From positions 372,001-436,000 of the forward strand of contig NZ_QLMA01000003.1 of assembly GCF_003259435.1 (NCBI RefSeq): 64,000 nucleotides of DNA, in the 5' to 3' direction. Positions 52,996 through 62,679 of the stretch are shown here, piece after piece. The DNA comes from Chitinophaga dinghuensis (lineage in GTDB: Bacteria; Bacteroidota; Bacteroidia; Chitinophagales; Chitinophagaceae). The translations under genes and the position numbers were made by a program. Below the pieces are notes generated by a model. The model saw only the letters and a list, made by a program, of their open reading frames with translations, was not told the origin of the DNA and did not search any database. Every line of letters starts with the position of its first letter. Position 1 is the stretch's first letter.

Positions 52996-53874
52996 CTATA
53001 ATATTTCTCCCACATGCTGACGAATATTACCACAGATGCTGTCTGTTGGCAGATCATTGGCATCTTTACCAAACGGATCTTCAATCTCTTCGGCAATCAA
53101 TTCCAGACTGGCCAGAACGAAGAAAATGAAGACAATCATAGGTATTATCAGGTAACCCAGACTAAATACATAGCCAAAGGGCATCGTCATGATATAAAAA
53201 AAGATGAACTTCTTAATAAATACAGAATAAGAAAAAGGGATAGGCGTATTCTTGATTCGTTCGCAAGCGCCGCAAACTTCTGTAAATGATTGTAATTCGT
53301 TGTTCAGGATGATGAGCTGGTCGCCACTGAGTTGGCCCTCCCGGTGTAATTCCATGGTTTTCTGCATCATCAGGCCCGCTAGCTGATTGGGGATATGTTT
53401 GTTGGGATCTATGTCGACAGACGCGCCTCCTGGCAAGGCTTCCATCTCTTCAGGCAGCCATAATTTACGAAGGTGATTTTTCAAACTGAATGCATAATTG
53501 GGGATCATCACCTTAAACCAGGCCCTGGCCGCGGTATTGCTGGCAGGTAACATTGCCTGCAGCTTGATGGCGAAATTACGGCTGCTATTCACGATAGTGC
53601 CCCACTGCCTGCGACCCTCCCACCAACGGTCATAGGCAGTATTCGTGCGAAAGACCAGCAGCAGGGATATCACAAAACCCAGCAATCCATGCATCAACGA
53701 GATATTTTTCACTTCACTGTTAGCCGATAGCTTCCAGTATTCCAGTTCCAGCCAGGCTATTGCACCAGAGTAAATAGACAAGGCTATGAACATGGGAAAG
53801 AGCTTTCTTACCGTATCCGCTTTGTGAATACGGAAGATAAACGTAAACCAGTCCTTTGGATTATAATTTATCAT
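52996..53874 (-). CDS. Bestrophin-family anion channel (UPF0187/YneE)
   Basis: 292 residues with the bestrophin pattern: an N-terminal hydrophobic pair (~28-45 and ~62-82) around the conserved NTAYDRWWEGRRQWGTIVNSSRN motif (~80-105), and a second pair of helices in the C-terminal half (~215-260). The DPFGKDANDLPTD end motif (~267-278) is conserved. Bacterial members form pentameric cation- or anion-permeable channels, often with a role in ion or pH balance. Selectivity cannot be read from this sequence. It lies upstream of mgtE, which suggests a common role in ion balance. Confidence 0.85.
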   Translation of the reverse strand: MINYNPKDWFTFIFRIHKADTVRKLFPMFIALSIYSGAIAWLELEYWKLSANSEVKNISLMHGLLGFVISLLLVFRTNTAYDRWWEGRRQWGTIVNSSRNFAIKLQAMLPASNTAARAWFKVMIPNYAFSLKNHLRKLWLPEEMEALPGGASVDIDPNKHIPNQLAGLMMQKTMELHREGQLSGDQLIILNNELQSFTEVCGACERIKNTPIPFSYSVFIKKFIFFYIMTMPFGYVFSLGYLIIPMIVFIFFVLASLELIAEEIEDPFGKDANDLPTDSICGNIRQHVGEIL

Positions 53875-54016
53875 CAGTCCTTATTGTTTCAAAATACAAA
53901 AATTGCACGACCCCCAAATAATGCTTTCGGGGCGCAAACCTAAAATTTTTCAGGATGATTTTGATAACTTCCTGCTTTAACTTTACTTTACGCCTTCTTT
54001 TATATGAATTAGTGCT

Positions 54017-54481
54017 ATGATTAAGCCATACTTATACGTGCAAAAATCCAAAGGCAAAGGCCGTGGAGTTTTTACAAATGAAGACATTCCTGCAGGAACA
54101 AGGATAGAAACATCCCCAGTACTGGTACTCAACCACGAAGATACCGTCCTGGCCGATAAAACTTTCCTGCATAACTATATTTTCCTCTGGGGCGACGACG
54201 AATCCGAATCCTGCATTTCATTAGGTTTCTGCTCCATCTATAACCATGATTACACACCTAACTGTAAGTATGAAATGGATTTTGAAGAGGAAACCATGAG
54301 CATTATTACCCGTCGCGCTATCAAAAAAGGGGAAGAACTGTTCATCAACTACAACGGCGCCCCTAACAGCAAATCTCCACTCTGGTTCGACGTGAAATCC
54401 GATGAAGAGAAAGCGGCTACCGGCGAGAAAAAAGCTAAAAAAGCCAAAGAGAAGGATAAAGAGAAAAAGAAGAAAAAGTAA
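54017..54481 (+). CDS. Small SET-domain protein with a lysine-rich tail
   Basis: 154 residues. A complete short SET domain: start GKGRGVFTNEDIPAGTRIE (~13-31), the cofactor and substrate core SIYNHDYTPNC (~73-83, N-H-D/S-x-x-P-N-C) and EELFINYN (~104-111) with the catalytic Tyr. It lacks the pre-SET and post-SET cysteines. The last ~25 residues are almost only Lys, Glu and Ala. SET proteins methylate lysine; in bacteria their targets are mostly unknown, and the Lys tail could be a self-substrate or bind nucleic acid or ribosomes. Stand-alone gene, divergent from the bestrophin gene. Confidence 0.85.
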   Translation: MIKPYLYVQKSKGKGRGVFTNEDIPAGTRIETSPVLVLNHEDTVLADKTFLHNYIFLWGDDESESCISLGFCSIYNHDYTPNCKYEMDFEEETMSIITRRAIKKGEELFINYNGAPNSKSPLWFDVKSDEEKAATGEKKAKKAKEKDKEKKKKK

Positions 54482-54487
54482 GTAATT

Positions 54488-54561
54488 ACGAATCTTTGCT
54501 ACCAGATTACCGGATATTTCCCACCAGGTTTTTCCGGTAATCTATAATTATGCAGATTCGT
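54488..54561. other. Nested inverted repeats between the SET and MarR genes
   Basis: Outer arms ACGAATCT/AGATTCGT (54488-54495 with 54554-54561) enclose AGATTACCGGA/TCCGGTAATCT (54504-54514 with 54533-54543). Followed by TATTATTTTG, so it may act as the terminator of the SET gene. It precedes the marR promoter region. Confidence 0.6.
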
Positions 54562-54579
54562 TATTATTTTGTAATATTG

Positions 54580-54593
54580 TATAAGTGCTTATA
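54580..54593. promoter_or_regulatory. Candidate MarR operator in front of the hut operon regulator
   Basis: TATAAG-TG-CTTATA, a 14-base palindrome with 6-bp arms, ends 12 bases before the marR ATG at 54606. MarR-family proteins bind palindromes of this size, usually over their own promoters, so autoregulation and control of the downstream hut genes is likely. Inferred, not shown. Confidence 0.45.
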
Positions 54594-54605
54594 TAATTTA
54601 CCGAC

Positions 54606-55085
54606 ATGTCATTCTACGCATCCTTAGGTCATCTCGTTTTCGGCACACGTCTGCGCCGCCTCAGCGAATACTTCCTCATGGAAGTGAATAAAGTCTATGA
54701 GCAGGAAGGCATTCCCTTCGATGCCAGCTGGTTTCCGGTATTCTATATCCTCTCGGAAGGCCAACCCATGCCCATGATAGACATCGCTGATAAACTGGAA
54801 ATATCTCACAGCGCCGTCAGTCAGATGGTGACCAATCTCCGTAAACGAGGACTGGTACGTACCGATTCCTGCAATGACGACCGTCGCCGCCAACTCGTGG
54901 CCTTCACCCCGGAAGGAGAAGAGCTCCTAAAAAGAGTACAACCCATCTGGGCAGCCATCACCAAAGCCATGGAAGGCGTGGCAGAAGAAAATAAACATAG
55001 CCGCAAAATACTGGAAGCCATTACCGAAATGGAACAATCCGTGCAGCAAGTGCCACTTTCTGAAAGAGTAAGACGAGAAATTTAA
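54606..55085 (+). CDS. MarR-family transcriptional regulator, probable hut regulator
   Basis: 159 residues, dimeric winged-helix regulator. The recognition part is MIDIADKLEISHSAVSQMVTNLRKRGLV (~56-83) followed by the wing RTDSCNDDRRRQLVAFTPEGEEL (~84-106) with the DxRxR motif. Long helices on both sides form the dimer interface. It lies 40 bases before hutH with no promoter or terminator between, so it is the first gene of the operon. In other bacteria HutC (GntR) or HutP controls hut; the MarR assignment here is from the sequence, its target from position. Confidence 0.9.
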   Translation: MSFYASLGHLVFGTRLRRLSEYFLMEVNKVYEQEGIPFDASWFPVFYILSEGQPMPMIDIADKLEISHSAVSQMVTNLRKRGLVRTDSCNDDRRRQLVAFTPEGEELLKRVQPIWAAITKAMEGVAEENKHSRKILEAITEMEQSVQQVPLSERVRREI

Positions 55086-55125
55086 TCATACACCAAAGCA
55101 ATACATCACCATTAACAACCTTACA

Positions 55126-56694
55126 ATGACCAACGTTTTCAATTACGGTATCGATACCTTAACGGTGGGAACAGTCCTGGACATCGCCAGCGGAAAAACC
55201 AAAGGCGTCCTCTCTCCGGAAGCCATTGCCCGTATCCAGGCCAGCGCCGGATATGTACAAACCATCGTATCCCAACATACTACTGTATACGGCATCAACA
55301 CTGGTTTTGGCCCGCTCTGCGATACCAAAATCTCTGAGGAAGATACCCGTGCCCTTCAATATAATATCCTGCAAAGCCATAGCGTTGGCGTAGGAGAAAG
55401 CATTCCGGAAGAAGTAGCCCGCATCATGCTCATCACCAAAGTGCATGCACTGGCTCAAGGCTATTCCGGCGCGGCTCTTGCTACACTGGAACGCATCATC
55501 TGGCACATCGATCACCAGGTAACGCCACTGGTGCCTGAAAAAGGCTCTGTAGGCGCTTCCGGAGATCTGGCCCCACTTTCCCATCTCTTCCTCCCACTCA
55601 TCGGATTAGGAAAAGTATGGTACAAAGGCCAGAAAACAGATATGCAGGCTGTATTACAACAGGAAGGACTGCAACCAGTAGCACTCGGCCCTAAAGAAGG
55701 CCTCGCCCTTATCAACGGTACACAGTTTATCCTCTCCTTTGCAGTGAAAGCGGTAGCCCGCCTCCACAACGCTTTGGATGCTGCCGATATCATCGGAGCC
55801 CTCTCATTGGAAGGCCTTATGGGCACGTCCAAACCCTTTGACCCGCGTCTCCACACTATCAGACCTTTCGCTGGTAATCAACTGGTAGCACACCGACTGA
55901 AAACCATGCTGGACGGCAGCGAAATCATGTATTCGCATGTTGACTGCGGCCGGGTACAAGACCCATACTCCCTCCGCTGTATGCCCCAGGTACATGGCGC
56001 TTCCCGCACTGCATGGCAGCATCTCCATCACCTGACTACCATCGAACTGAATTCGGTAACAGATAACCCGATTATCTTCAGCGCAGAGGATACCATCAGC
56101 GGCGGTAACTTCCACGGTCAGCCTATGGCATTGCCGCTGGATTACGCTACTGTGGCGGCTGCAGAACTGGGTAATATCTCTGATCGTCGTTGTTATATGA
56201 TGATTGAAGGCCGATTCGGCTTGCCTAAACTGTTGATCCAGGACGCAGGACTGAACTCCGGTTTCATGATTCCACAATATACTACCGCTGCTCTGGTAAC
56301 AGAGAATAAAACGCTTTGCTTCCCAGCCAGCGCGGATAGCGTACCTACTTCTCTCGGTCAGGAAGATCACGTATCCATGGGTTCTATCAGTGGCCGTAAA
56401 CTGAATCAGGTTATTTCAAACCTGGAATATATCCTCGCGATTGAACTGCTGTATGCCGCACAGGCGATCGATTTCCGCCGTCCGCTGAAATCAGGACCTG
56501 TTCTGGAAGCAGTACATGCATTCACCCGTCAGCATGTAACCTTCGCTGACAAGGACCGCATCTTTGCCCACGATATCGAAGCATTACACAATATCATCAC
56601 CAATCAATCCCTGGTAAGCGTTGCCAACGAGGCAGCTACCAGCCATCAATTATCTTTAAACGGTATTTATCATGAACAGTTTGGACTTTATTAA
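55126..56694 (+). CDS. hutH: Histidine ammonia-lyase
   Basis: Removes ammonia from L-histidine to give urocanate, the first step of histidine breakdown. 522 residues. The self-made MIO cofactor comes from the A144-S145-G146 triad in [14 protein letters not shown]; the substrate Tyr in YGINTGFG (~55) and the LINGTQF and NPI segments are also present. Its last 23 bases overlap the start of hutU in another frame, a translational-coupling arrangement. Confidence 0.97.
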   Translation: MTNVFNYGIDTLTVGTVLDIASGKTKGVLSPEAIARIQASAGYVQTIVSQHTTVYGINTGFGPLCDTKISEEDTRALQYNILQSHSVGVGESIPEEVARIMLITKVHALAQGYSGAALATLERIIWHIDHQVTPLVPEKGSVGASGDLAPLSHLFLPLIGLGKVWYKGQKTDMQAVLQQEGLQPVALGPKEGLALINGTQFILSFAVKAVARLHNALDAADIIGALSLEGLMGTSKPFDPRLHTIRPFAGNQLVAHRLKTMLDGSEIMYSHVDCGRVQDPYSLRCMPQVHGASRTAWQHLHHLTTIELNSVTDNPIIFSAEDTISGGNFHGQPMALPLDYATVAAAELGNISDRRCYMMIEGRFGLPKLLIQDAGLNSGFMIPQYTTAALVTENKTLCFPASADSVPTSLGQEDHVSMGSISGRKLNQVISNLEYILAIELLYAAQAIDFRRPLKSGPVLEAVHAFTRQHVTFADKDRIFAHDIEALHNIITNQSLVSVANEAATSHQLSLNGIYHEQFGLY

Positions 56695-58342
56695 ATCCTA
56701 CGCGGCTCACCCGCATTATAAAGCGCCGCATGGCGCCACGCTGCACGCTAAATCATGGCAAACAGAAGCGCCCCTGCGTATGCTGCTGAATAACCTTGAT
56801 CATGAAGTAGCCGAAAACCCCGAAGAATTGGTGGTATATGGTGGTATTGGTCAGGCTGCCCGCAATCGCGAAGCGCTGGAAAAAATTATTAAAATCCTCC
56901 TGGAACTGGATGAGAATCACTCCCTGCTGGTGCAATCAGGTAAACCTGTAGGTATCGTTCGTACCCATCCGCAAGCGCCACGCGTTATGCTGGCCAACAG
57001 CAACCTTGTACCTAAATGGGCTACCTGGGAGCACTTCAATGAATTGCGTGCCAAAGGCCTGATGATGTACGGACAAATGACAGCCGGCAGCTGGATTTAT
57101 ATCGGTACCCAGGGTATTCTTCAGGGTACCTACGAAACCTTTATGGAATGCGGTCGTCAGCATTTTGGCGGCAGCCTGAAAGGTAAACTCCTGGTAACTG
57201 CGGGTATCGGCGGTATGGGTGGCGCTCAGCCACTGGCAGCCACCATGGCAGGCGCTGTTTTCCTCGGCGCTGATATCGATCCTACCCGTATCCAGAAACG
57301 TATTGATACCCGCTATATCGATCGCATGACCCACTCTTATGAAGAGGCGGTGCAATGGGCGAAAGAAGCCATGGAAAAAGGCGAAGCCCTCTCTATCGGT
57401 TTGGTAAGCGATGCCGGCGACATGCTGGAAAGACTTCTGAAAGATGGTATCATCCCGGATATCCTGACAGACCAAACTTCCGCGCACGATCCAATCAACG
57501 GTTATATTCCTAATGGCATGTCCCTGGAAGCCGCTATTGATCTGCGTAAGAAAGATCCTGCGCATTACAAACAACTGTCGCTGAAAAGCATGGCCCGTCA
57601 CGTAGGCTTCATGCTGGAAATGCAGCAGAAAGGCGCTGTTACCTTCGATTACGGTAATAACCTCCGCGAATTCGCAAAAGAAGGCGGAGAACCAAATGCA
57701 TTCAATTTCCCTGGATTCACGCCTGCGTATATCCGTCCACTTTTCTGCGAAGGAAAAGGACCTTTCCGCTGGGTAGCCCTCTCCGGCGATCCTGAGGATA
57801 TCTATACTACAGACAAAGCCCTCATGGAGGCTTTCCCTGAAAATACACACCTCATCAACTGGCTCAAACAGGCACAGGAAAAAGTAGCCTTCCAGGGATT
57901 ACCTGCCCGCATCTGCTGGCTGGGCCTCGGCGAACGCGAAAAAGCCGGCCTCATTTTCAATGACCTGGTGAAAACAGGTAAAGTGAAAGCGCCTATCGTT
58001 ATCGGCCGCGATCACCTGGATTGTGGTTCCGTAGCTTCTCCAAACAGAGAAACAGAATCCATGAAAGATGGTTCCGATGCAGTGAGCGATTGGACTCTCC
58101 TCAACCTGATGTCCAACACAGGCGGCGGTGCTACATGGGTATCTTTCCACCATGGCGGCGGCGTAGGTATGGGCTATTCCCAGCATGCCGGTATGGTCGT
58201 GCTGGCCGATGGTACAGAACGCGCAGCAGAATGTCTGCGCCGTGTGCTCTTCAACGACCCTGCAATGGGTATCTTCCGCCATGCAGATGCCGGATATGAT
58301 AAAGCACAGGAATGGGCTGAGAAATTTGGTATCAATATCTAA
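56672..58342 (+). CDS. hutU: Urocanate hydratase
   Basis: Hydrates urocanate to 4-imidazolone-5-propionate with tightly bound NAD+ as electrophile. 556 residues, the family length. Motifs: [16 protein letters not shown] (~48), [23 protein letters not shown] (~172-195, NAD+ binding), [16 protein letters not shown] (~270-285) and the catalytic-Cys region [19 protein letters not shown] (~446-465). Starts inside the end of hutH. Confidence 0.98.
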   Translation: MNSLDFIKSYAAHPHYKAPHGATLHAKSWQTEAPLRMLLNNLDHEVAENPEELVVYGGIGQAARNREALEKIIKILLELDENHSLLVQSGKPVGIVRTHPQAPRVMLANSNLVPKWATWEHFNELRAKGLMMYGQMTAGSWIYIGTQGILQGTYETFMECGRQHFGGSLKGKLLVTAGIGGMGGAQPLAATMAGAVFLGADIDPTRIQKRIDTRYIDRMTHSYEEAVQWAKEAMEKGEALSIGLVSDAGDMLERLLKDGIIPDILTDQTSAHDPINGYIPNGMSLEAAIDLRKKDPAHYKQLSLKSMARHVGFMLEMQQKGAVTFDYGNNLREFAKEGGEPNAFNFPGFTPAYIRPLFCEGKGPFRWVALSGDPEDIYTTDKALMEAFPENTHLINWLKQAQEKVAFQGLPARICWLGLGEREKAGLIFNDLVKTGKVKAPIVIGRDHLDCGSVASPNRETESMKDGSDAVSDWTLLNLMSNTGGGATWVSFHHGGGVGMGYSQHAGMVVLADGTERAAECLRRVLFNDPAMGIFRHADAGYDKAQEWAEKFGINI

Positions 58343-58353
58343 ATTTACTACCG

Positions 58354-59583
58354 ATGTTAATAGGTCCTTTTACACAGATACTTCCCATGAGCGGACTTCC
58401 GCTGAAAGGAGCGCTGCAGGATGAACAACTGCCAGTGATCCCCAATGGAGGTATTGTTGTGGAAAATGATAAAATTCTTGCTGTGGGCGACTTTAAGTCG
58501 CTCCAGCAAGAATACGCCGGACATGAACTACATTGGATCGATACGCCAATGGTACTCATGCCAGGATTCATAGACTGTCATACGCATATTTGCTTTGATG
58601 GCAGTCGCAGCCGGGATTACGCTATGCGTATCGCCGGTAAGTCCTATCTTGAAATTGCCCGTGCAGGTGGTGGTATCTGGGACTCTGTCACAAAAACGCG
58701 TGTAGCCGATACCGTTACACTGGCGGAAAATACGGTTGCCCGTGCGAACCGTCACCTTCAGGAAGGTGTTACTACCATAGAGGTGAAGAGTGGATACGGC
58801 CTCAATTTTGAGAGTGAAGTGAAGATGCTGCGCGCTATCCAGCAGGCAGGGTTGCATACTAAAGCAACACTGATCCCTACTTGTCTGGCGGCACATATGA
58901 AACCACGCGATTTTGAAGGCACTGAAGCGGAATACCTGGAGGTGGTTTTAAATGAACTGCTACCGGTTTTAAAACAGGAATCGCTGACTAACCGTGTGGA
59001 TATCTTCATTGAAGAAACCGCCTTTTCATCCGCAGCAGCTACCAGTTACCTGCAAAAGGCAGCAGCATTGGGATTTGCAGCCACCGTTCATGCGGATCAG
59101 TTTACCGCAGGCGGCGCAGAAGTGGCAGTGGCGGTAAATGCACTCTCTGCCGATCACCTGGAAGCAAGCACAGATAAGGAAATACAGCTACTGGCTCAAT
59201 CAGATACGGTAGCGGTGGTATTACCGGGCGCTTCGCTGGGATTAGGCATGCATTATGCACCAGCACGGAAATTGCTGAATGAAGGAGCATGCGTGGCCAT
59301 TGCGAGCGACTGGAATCCGGGCTCTGCGCCTATGGGCGATCTGCTGATGCAGGCAGCGGTTATGAGTGCTGCGGAAAAGCTTTCCTCTGCGGAAGTATTT
59401 GCTGCACTGACTTTCAGAGCTGCGCCGGCATTGCAACTGACAGATGTAGGAAAACTGTCGCCAGGCTTTGTGGCGGATATGCAGGCATATCCAACTGCGG
59501 ATTACCGGGATATCCTTTATTTCCAGGGAAAACTCAAGCCTTCCTGTGTGTGGAAGAAAGGTGAAATAGTTACGAACTTATGA
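58354..59583 (+). CDS. hutI: Imidazolonepropionase
   Basis: Hydrolyses imidazolonepropionate to N-formimidoyl-L-glutamate. 409 residues of the amidohydrolase superfamily. Zinc ligands are the two His in PGFIDCHTHICF (~67-78), the later His in AATVHADQF (~234) and the catalytic Asp in CVAIASDWNPGSAPMG (~312-327). Starts 11 bases after hutU and ends in an ATGA overlap with hutG. Confidence 0.96.
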   Translation: MLIGPFTQILPMSGLPLKGALQDEQLPVIPNGGIVVENDKILAVGDFKSLQQEYAGHELHWIDTPMVLMPGFIDCHTHICFDGSRSRDYAMRIAGKSYLEIARAGGGIWDSVTKTRVADTVTLAENTVARANRHLQEGVTTIEVKSGYGLNFESEVKMLRAIQQAGLHTKATLIPTCLAAHMKPRDFEGTEAEYLEVVLNELLPVLKQESLTNRVDIFIEETAFSSAAATSYLQKAAALGFAATVHADQFTAGGAEVAVAVNALSADHLEASTDKEIQLLAQSDTVAVVLPGASLGLGMHYAPARKLLNEGACVAIASDWNPGSAPMGDLLMQAAVMSAAEKLSSAEVFAALTFRAAPALQLTDVGKLSPGFVADMQAYPTADYRDILYFQGKLKPSCVWKKGEIVTNL

Positions 59584-60584
59584 TAACAAATGAATTCTAT
59601 CATCCAACAGCTGCCGGTACCTGGGCAGGTCGTACAGATGGCGCTTCGCCGGATCTGTTGCGCTGGCATCAGGTAGTACAGCCGGTGGATCTGTTGAAAG
59701 CCTCTTTGCCTAAACTTAACCCTGGTCAGAAAGGTGTTGCCTTGTTAGGCTTCGCCTGTGATGAAGGCGTAAGGAGAAATAAGGGCAGAGTAGGGGCCAA
59801 AGATGGTCCTGCCGCCATTCGTGCGGTATTGGGCAATCTGCCGGTACATATTACAGAAGGCGCTGTGTTAGTAGATGCAGGTGATGTAGCTTGTCTGGAT
59901 GGCCGCATGGAAAATGCACAGGAGGTACTGAGCGAAGTGGTGAAGTCCATATTGATTGCAGGCTATCTACCTGTGTTATTAGGCGGCGGTCATGAAATTG
60001 CATATGGCCATGCCCGCGGTATCCGCGAATACAGTAAGCATAAACTGGCGAAAGTAGGATATATCAATTTCGATGCACATTTCGATAACCGGGTGCCTGG
60101 TGCGGAAGGCCCAAGCTCTGGGACCAGCTTTTTCCAACTGGCACAGGAAGCCAAACTGGCCGGAGAACCTTTTCATTACCTGGCCTTAGGTATTCAAAAG
60201 CTGGGAAATACCCGTCAGCTTTTCAATATTGCCGGTGAGTCAGGTGCAACATATGTAGGGGCAGACGCGTTTCATTTGAATGATAAGGATACCCTCTTTG
60301 CTGCCATCCAGCATTTCCTCAGCCAGGTGGATTATGTATATCTGACTACCTGTCTGGACGTATTTGCAGCACCATATGCGCCAGGCGTCAGCGCTACCGC
60401 GTATAATGGTATTGTGCCAAACGGCCTTTTCCTGGAAAGCTTCCGTGCTATCCTGGCCAGTGGCAAAGTAAAAGGTACAGATATCGCAGAACTGAATCCA
60501 GCGCTGGATTTCGATAATAGAACCGCGAAACTCGCTGCGGCACTAGTTTTCGAAATCGTGATGTCTTACTGTGGCGAAGATTAA
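59580..60584 (+). CDS. hutG: Formimidoylglutamase
   Basis: Hydrolyses N-formimidoyl-L-glutamate to L-glutamate and formamide, ending the histidine route without the folate-dependent step. 334 residues of the ureohydrolase (arginase) family, binuclear Mn2+. Ligands are visible in GGGHEIAYGH (first His), INFDAHFDNR (Asp, His, Asp) and CLDVFAAPYAPGVSA (Asp; the usual second Asp of S-x-D-x-D-x-x-D-P is altered to DVFAAPY). Agmatinase is a relative but the operon context settles the assignment. Its start overlaps the hutI stop. Confidence 0.92.
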   Translation: MITNEFYHPTAAGTWAGRTDGASPDLLRWHQVVQPVDLLKASLPKLNPGQKGVALLGFACDEGVRRNKGRVGAKDGPAAIRAVLGNLPVHITEGAVLVDAGDVACLDGRMENAQEVLSEVVKSILIAGYLPVLLGGGHEIAYGHARGIREYSKHKLAKVGYINFDAHFDNRVPGAEGPSSGTSFFQLAQEAKLAGEPFHYLALGIQKLGNTRQLFNIAGESGATYVGADAFHLNDKDTLFAAIQHFLSQVDYVYLTTCLDVFAAPYAPGVSATAYNGIVPNGLFLESFRAILASGKVKGTDIAELNPALDFDNRTAKLAAALVFEIVMSYCGED

Positions 60585-60946
60585 TTTCTTTGCTCGCAAA
60601 GCAACAAAGCAGCAAAGCAGCAAAGATTGCGTTTTGTTCGTTTCACGCAAAGGCGCAAAGGAATTAAAGGATTATGTTTTGTTGTTTATTTAAGCCCGCA
60701 AAGGCTCTCATGGGTACTTCTCCTTATAATTTTCTAATCTAAAAAGTATAGTGAGATAGTAGTTCTGTACTTTGCGAGCTTCTAAAACAAAACACAATCA
60801 TATAACAAAGCACAATCCTTTAATTCCTTTGCGCCTTTGCGAGAACAAATGATAGGCTGATCTCCGCATTAATCTCTTTGCTGCTTTGCTGCCCTGTTGC
60901 TTTGCGAGCAAAAAAACCGCGCCGAAGGCGCAAGAAACCCCCATCC
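60585..60946. other. Intergenic region occupied by a large imperfect inverted repeat
   Basis: 362 bases between hutG and the CHAD gene with no gene of its own. Nearly all of it is the GCAAAG-rich inverted repeat described next. A short GCGCC/GGCGC hairpin (60919-60923 with 60927-60931) lies just before the CHAD start. Reading frames across it are made of repeat words and have no family support. Confidence 0.8.
60589..60911. repeat. ~320-bp imperfect inverted repeat of GCAAAG words
   Basis: Left outer arm 60589-60626 pairs with right outer arm 60873-60911 with only a few mismatches, both made of GCAAAGCA units. An inner arm, 28 bases at 60646-60673 and 60814-60841, is an exact reverse complement. 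The centre (about 60690-60770) has further imperfect pairing (GCCCGCAAAGGC, TTTGCGAGCTTC). The element is non-coding. It resembles a miniature or REP-like element; a cruciform or a long double-stranded transcript would be possible. Confidence 0.85.
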
Positions 60947-61765
60947 ATGATAAAGGCAACTTTATTTGACTACCTCCAAACAGAATGCACCGCCCTCACT
61001 GCGGCGCATGATAAACTATTGATTCATCCCCGGAACCCCGCAGCAGTCCACGAACAGCGGGTAGGCGTCAAGAAACTCCGCGCTTTTTTCGCACTCACAG
61101 ATCAAATTCCGCATCTTTCGTTTAAGCATGGCCGTTATCTCAATAAACTACGGGTATTGCAATCTATTGCCGGTATTGCCAGGGATGCACAATTACAGGC
61201 ACGTGCATTAGGCATTATTGAAAAACGGGAAAAATGGCGCTTTGCCTATGCTCATATGATCTTACAGGAACGTCAGGAGGTAGCGGCAGAACTACTGACT
61301 ACCGCCAGTAAGCGGTTAAAGCCAGGAACCCTGAAGGAGCTGCCGAACCTGTTCCGCCAGAAGCTGGAAAAGGTACCGGAAACAAGACTGATGGCAGATC
61401 TGCTTGAATATATTAATGATCAGTATAGGGAGATAGCCAGTCCTGGAATGCGTGCCGGACACGCAGCCTGGCATGAAGTCAGAAAACAAATGAAAGCCAT
61501 TTATTATCAGTTGAGTATTCTTAAACCAATACTACCGGCAGATCCGCAATACAAGCAGATGCAGACTTTCACCAAAAGAGGCGGGGAACTACTCGGCAAC
61601 TGGCACGACCTCAACGAATTGCACCTGTTTACGCAAAACACCATTCGTAAAGCTAAAAAAGAAAGCTTGCAGGTGCCTGTGAAAGCCCTGCTGCTATTGA
61701 AAACGCTCAAACAAAATGCGCAGGAGGAATTGGCCCTGAGCGCTGCGTATCTCCATAAAAAATAA
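60947..61765 (+). CDS. CHAD-domain protein
   Basis: About 272 residues. The start is at ATG 60947; the frame runs on upstream into the repeat element with a TTG. The CHAD pattern is clear: a helical domain beginning VHEQRVGVKKLRAFFALT (~40-57, His and Arg/Lys clusters) with later basic helices (RQMKAIYYQLSILKP, ELLGNWHDLNELHLF). CHAD domains bind polyphosphate through conserved basic residues and often sit on polyphosphate granules. No CYTH domain is attached, and no ppk gene is in the window, so the polyphosphate link is from family knowledge only. Stands alone, convergent with purU, six bases apart. Confidence 0.87.
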   Translation: MIKATLFDYLQTECTALTAAHDKLLIHPRNPAAVHEQRVGVKKLRAFFALTDQIPHLSFKHGRYLNKLRVLQSIAGIARDAQLQARALGIIEKREKWRFAYAHMILQERQEVAAELLTTASKRLKPGTLKELPNLFRQKLEKVPETRLMADLLEYINDQYREIASPGMRAGHAAWHEVRKQMKAIYYQLSILKPILPADPQYKQMQTFTKRGGELLGNWHDLNELHLFTQNTIRKAKKESLQVPVKALLLLKTLKQNAQEELALSAAYLHKK

Positions 61766-61770
61766 CTTGC

Positions 61771-62634
61771 TTAAAAGACTATCGTCTTATTGCCGATAAC
61801 CATTACTCTGTCGTCTATGTGGGCTTTTACTGCACGGGTTAACACGTGTCTCTCTATATCCCTGCCCAGCATCACCAGATCAGCCACCGCATGTTTATGC
61901 GTAACCCTGGCTACATCCTGTTCAATAATCGGTCCTTCATCTAACTCGTCTGTGACATAATGGGCAGTGGCGCCAATCAACTTCACACCTCTGTTATAGG
62001 CATGTTGATAAGGCCTTGCGCCCGCAAAAGCCGGGAGAAATGAATGATGAATATTAATGATGCGGTGTGGATATAAACTGACAAATTGGGGAGACAAAAT
62101 CTGCATATACCTGGCCAGTACCATAAAATCTACCTGGTGTTCCCGCAATAATTGAACGATTGCCGCTTCCTGTTCCTCTTTAGTAGCAGCGGTAACTGGC
62201 AGATAATAAAAAGGAATGCCCAGCTGCTTACAATCATTTTCCAGGCTGTTATGATTGGAAATCACCAGTGGAATATCCACTTGTAATTCCCCGCTGCGCC
62301 AGCGCCAGAGCAGATCCAGCATGCAGTGGTCATACGCAGAAACCAGGATGGCCATGCGTTTCCGATGATGAGAATAACTGAATTGCCATTCCATTTGCAG
62401 CGGCGTAGCCACCCGCTCCTGGAATGCCTGTTGAAACCCTGGCTGCTCCTGGATTTCCAATTCCATACGCATAAAAAATAAACCTTCCGCAGGATCGGTG
62501 CTGTGTTGACTGGCATCCAGTATATTTGCACCGGATTGGAACAAAAATTGTGAAACACCAGCTACAATACCTGGTTTATCAGGGCAGCTAATTAATAATC
62601 GGGCAGTTTTCGGGGAGATGTCAAGTTGTTCCAT
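61771..62634 (-). CDS. purU: Formyltetrahydrofolate deformylase
   Basis: Releases formate from 10-formyltetrahydrofolate and so balances one-carbon units. 287 residues: an N-terminal ACT domain (~10-85, [20 protein letters not shown]) and a formyltransferase-like catalytic domain with the triad region [10 protein letters not shown] (Asn and His, ~208-217) and [16 protein letters not shown] (Asp, ~238-252). Nearest relative is PurN; the ACT domain separates PurU from it. Divergent from the metallophosphoesterase with under 50 bases between the starts. Confidence 0.95.
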   Translation of the reverse strand: MEQLDISPKTARLLISCPDKPGIVAGVSQFLFQSGANILDASQHSTDPAEGLFFMRMELEIQEQPGFQQAFQERVATPLQMEWQFSYSHHRKRMAILVSAYDHCMLDLLWRWRSGELQVDIPLVISNHNSLENDCKQLGIPFYYLPVTAATKEEQEAAIVQLLREHQVDFMVLARYMQILSPQFVSLYPHRIINIHHSFLPAFAGARPYQHAYNRGVKLIGATAHYVTDELDEGPIIEQDVARVTHKHAVADLVMLGRDIERHVLTRAVKAHIDDRVMVIGNKTIVF

Positions 62635-62679
62635 TATGTATCAATCTGGAGTCTGGCTGCCCAAAATAGAGAAAAATCA

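Noticed and set aside
56936..57850. 304-codon frame opposite hutU
   Set aside because: Antisense shadow; hutU is clear over the same bases.
60878..60946. N-terminal extension of the CHAD protein into the inverted repeat
   Set aside because: Begins with TTG, lies in the repeat arm and gives Arg/Lys-Pro nonsense-like sequence; ATG 60947 fits the CHAD start.
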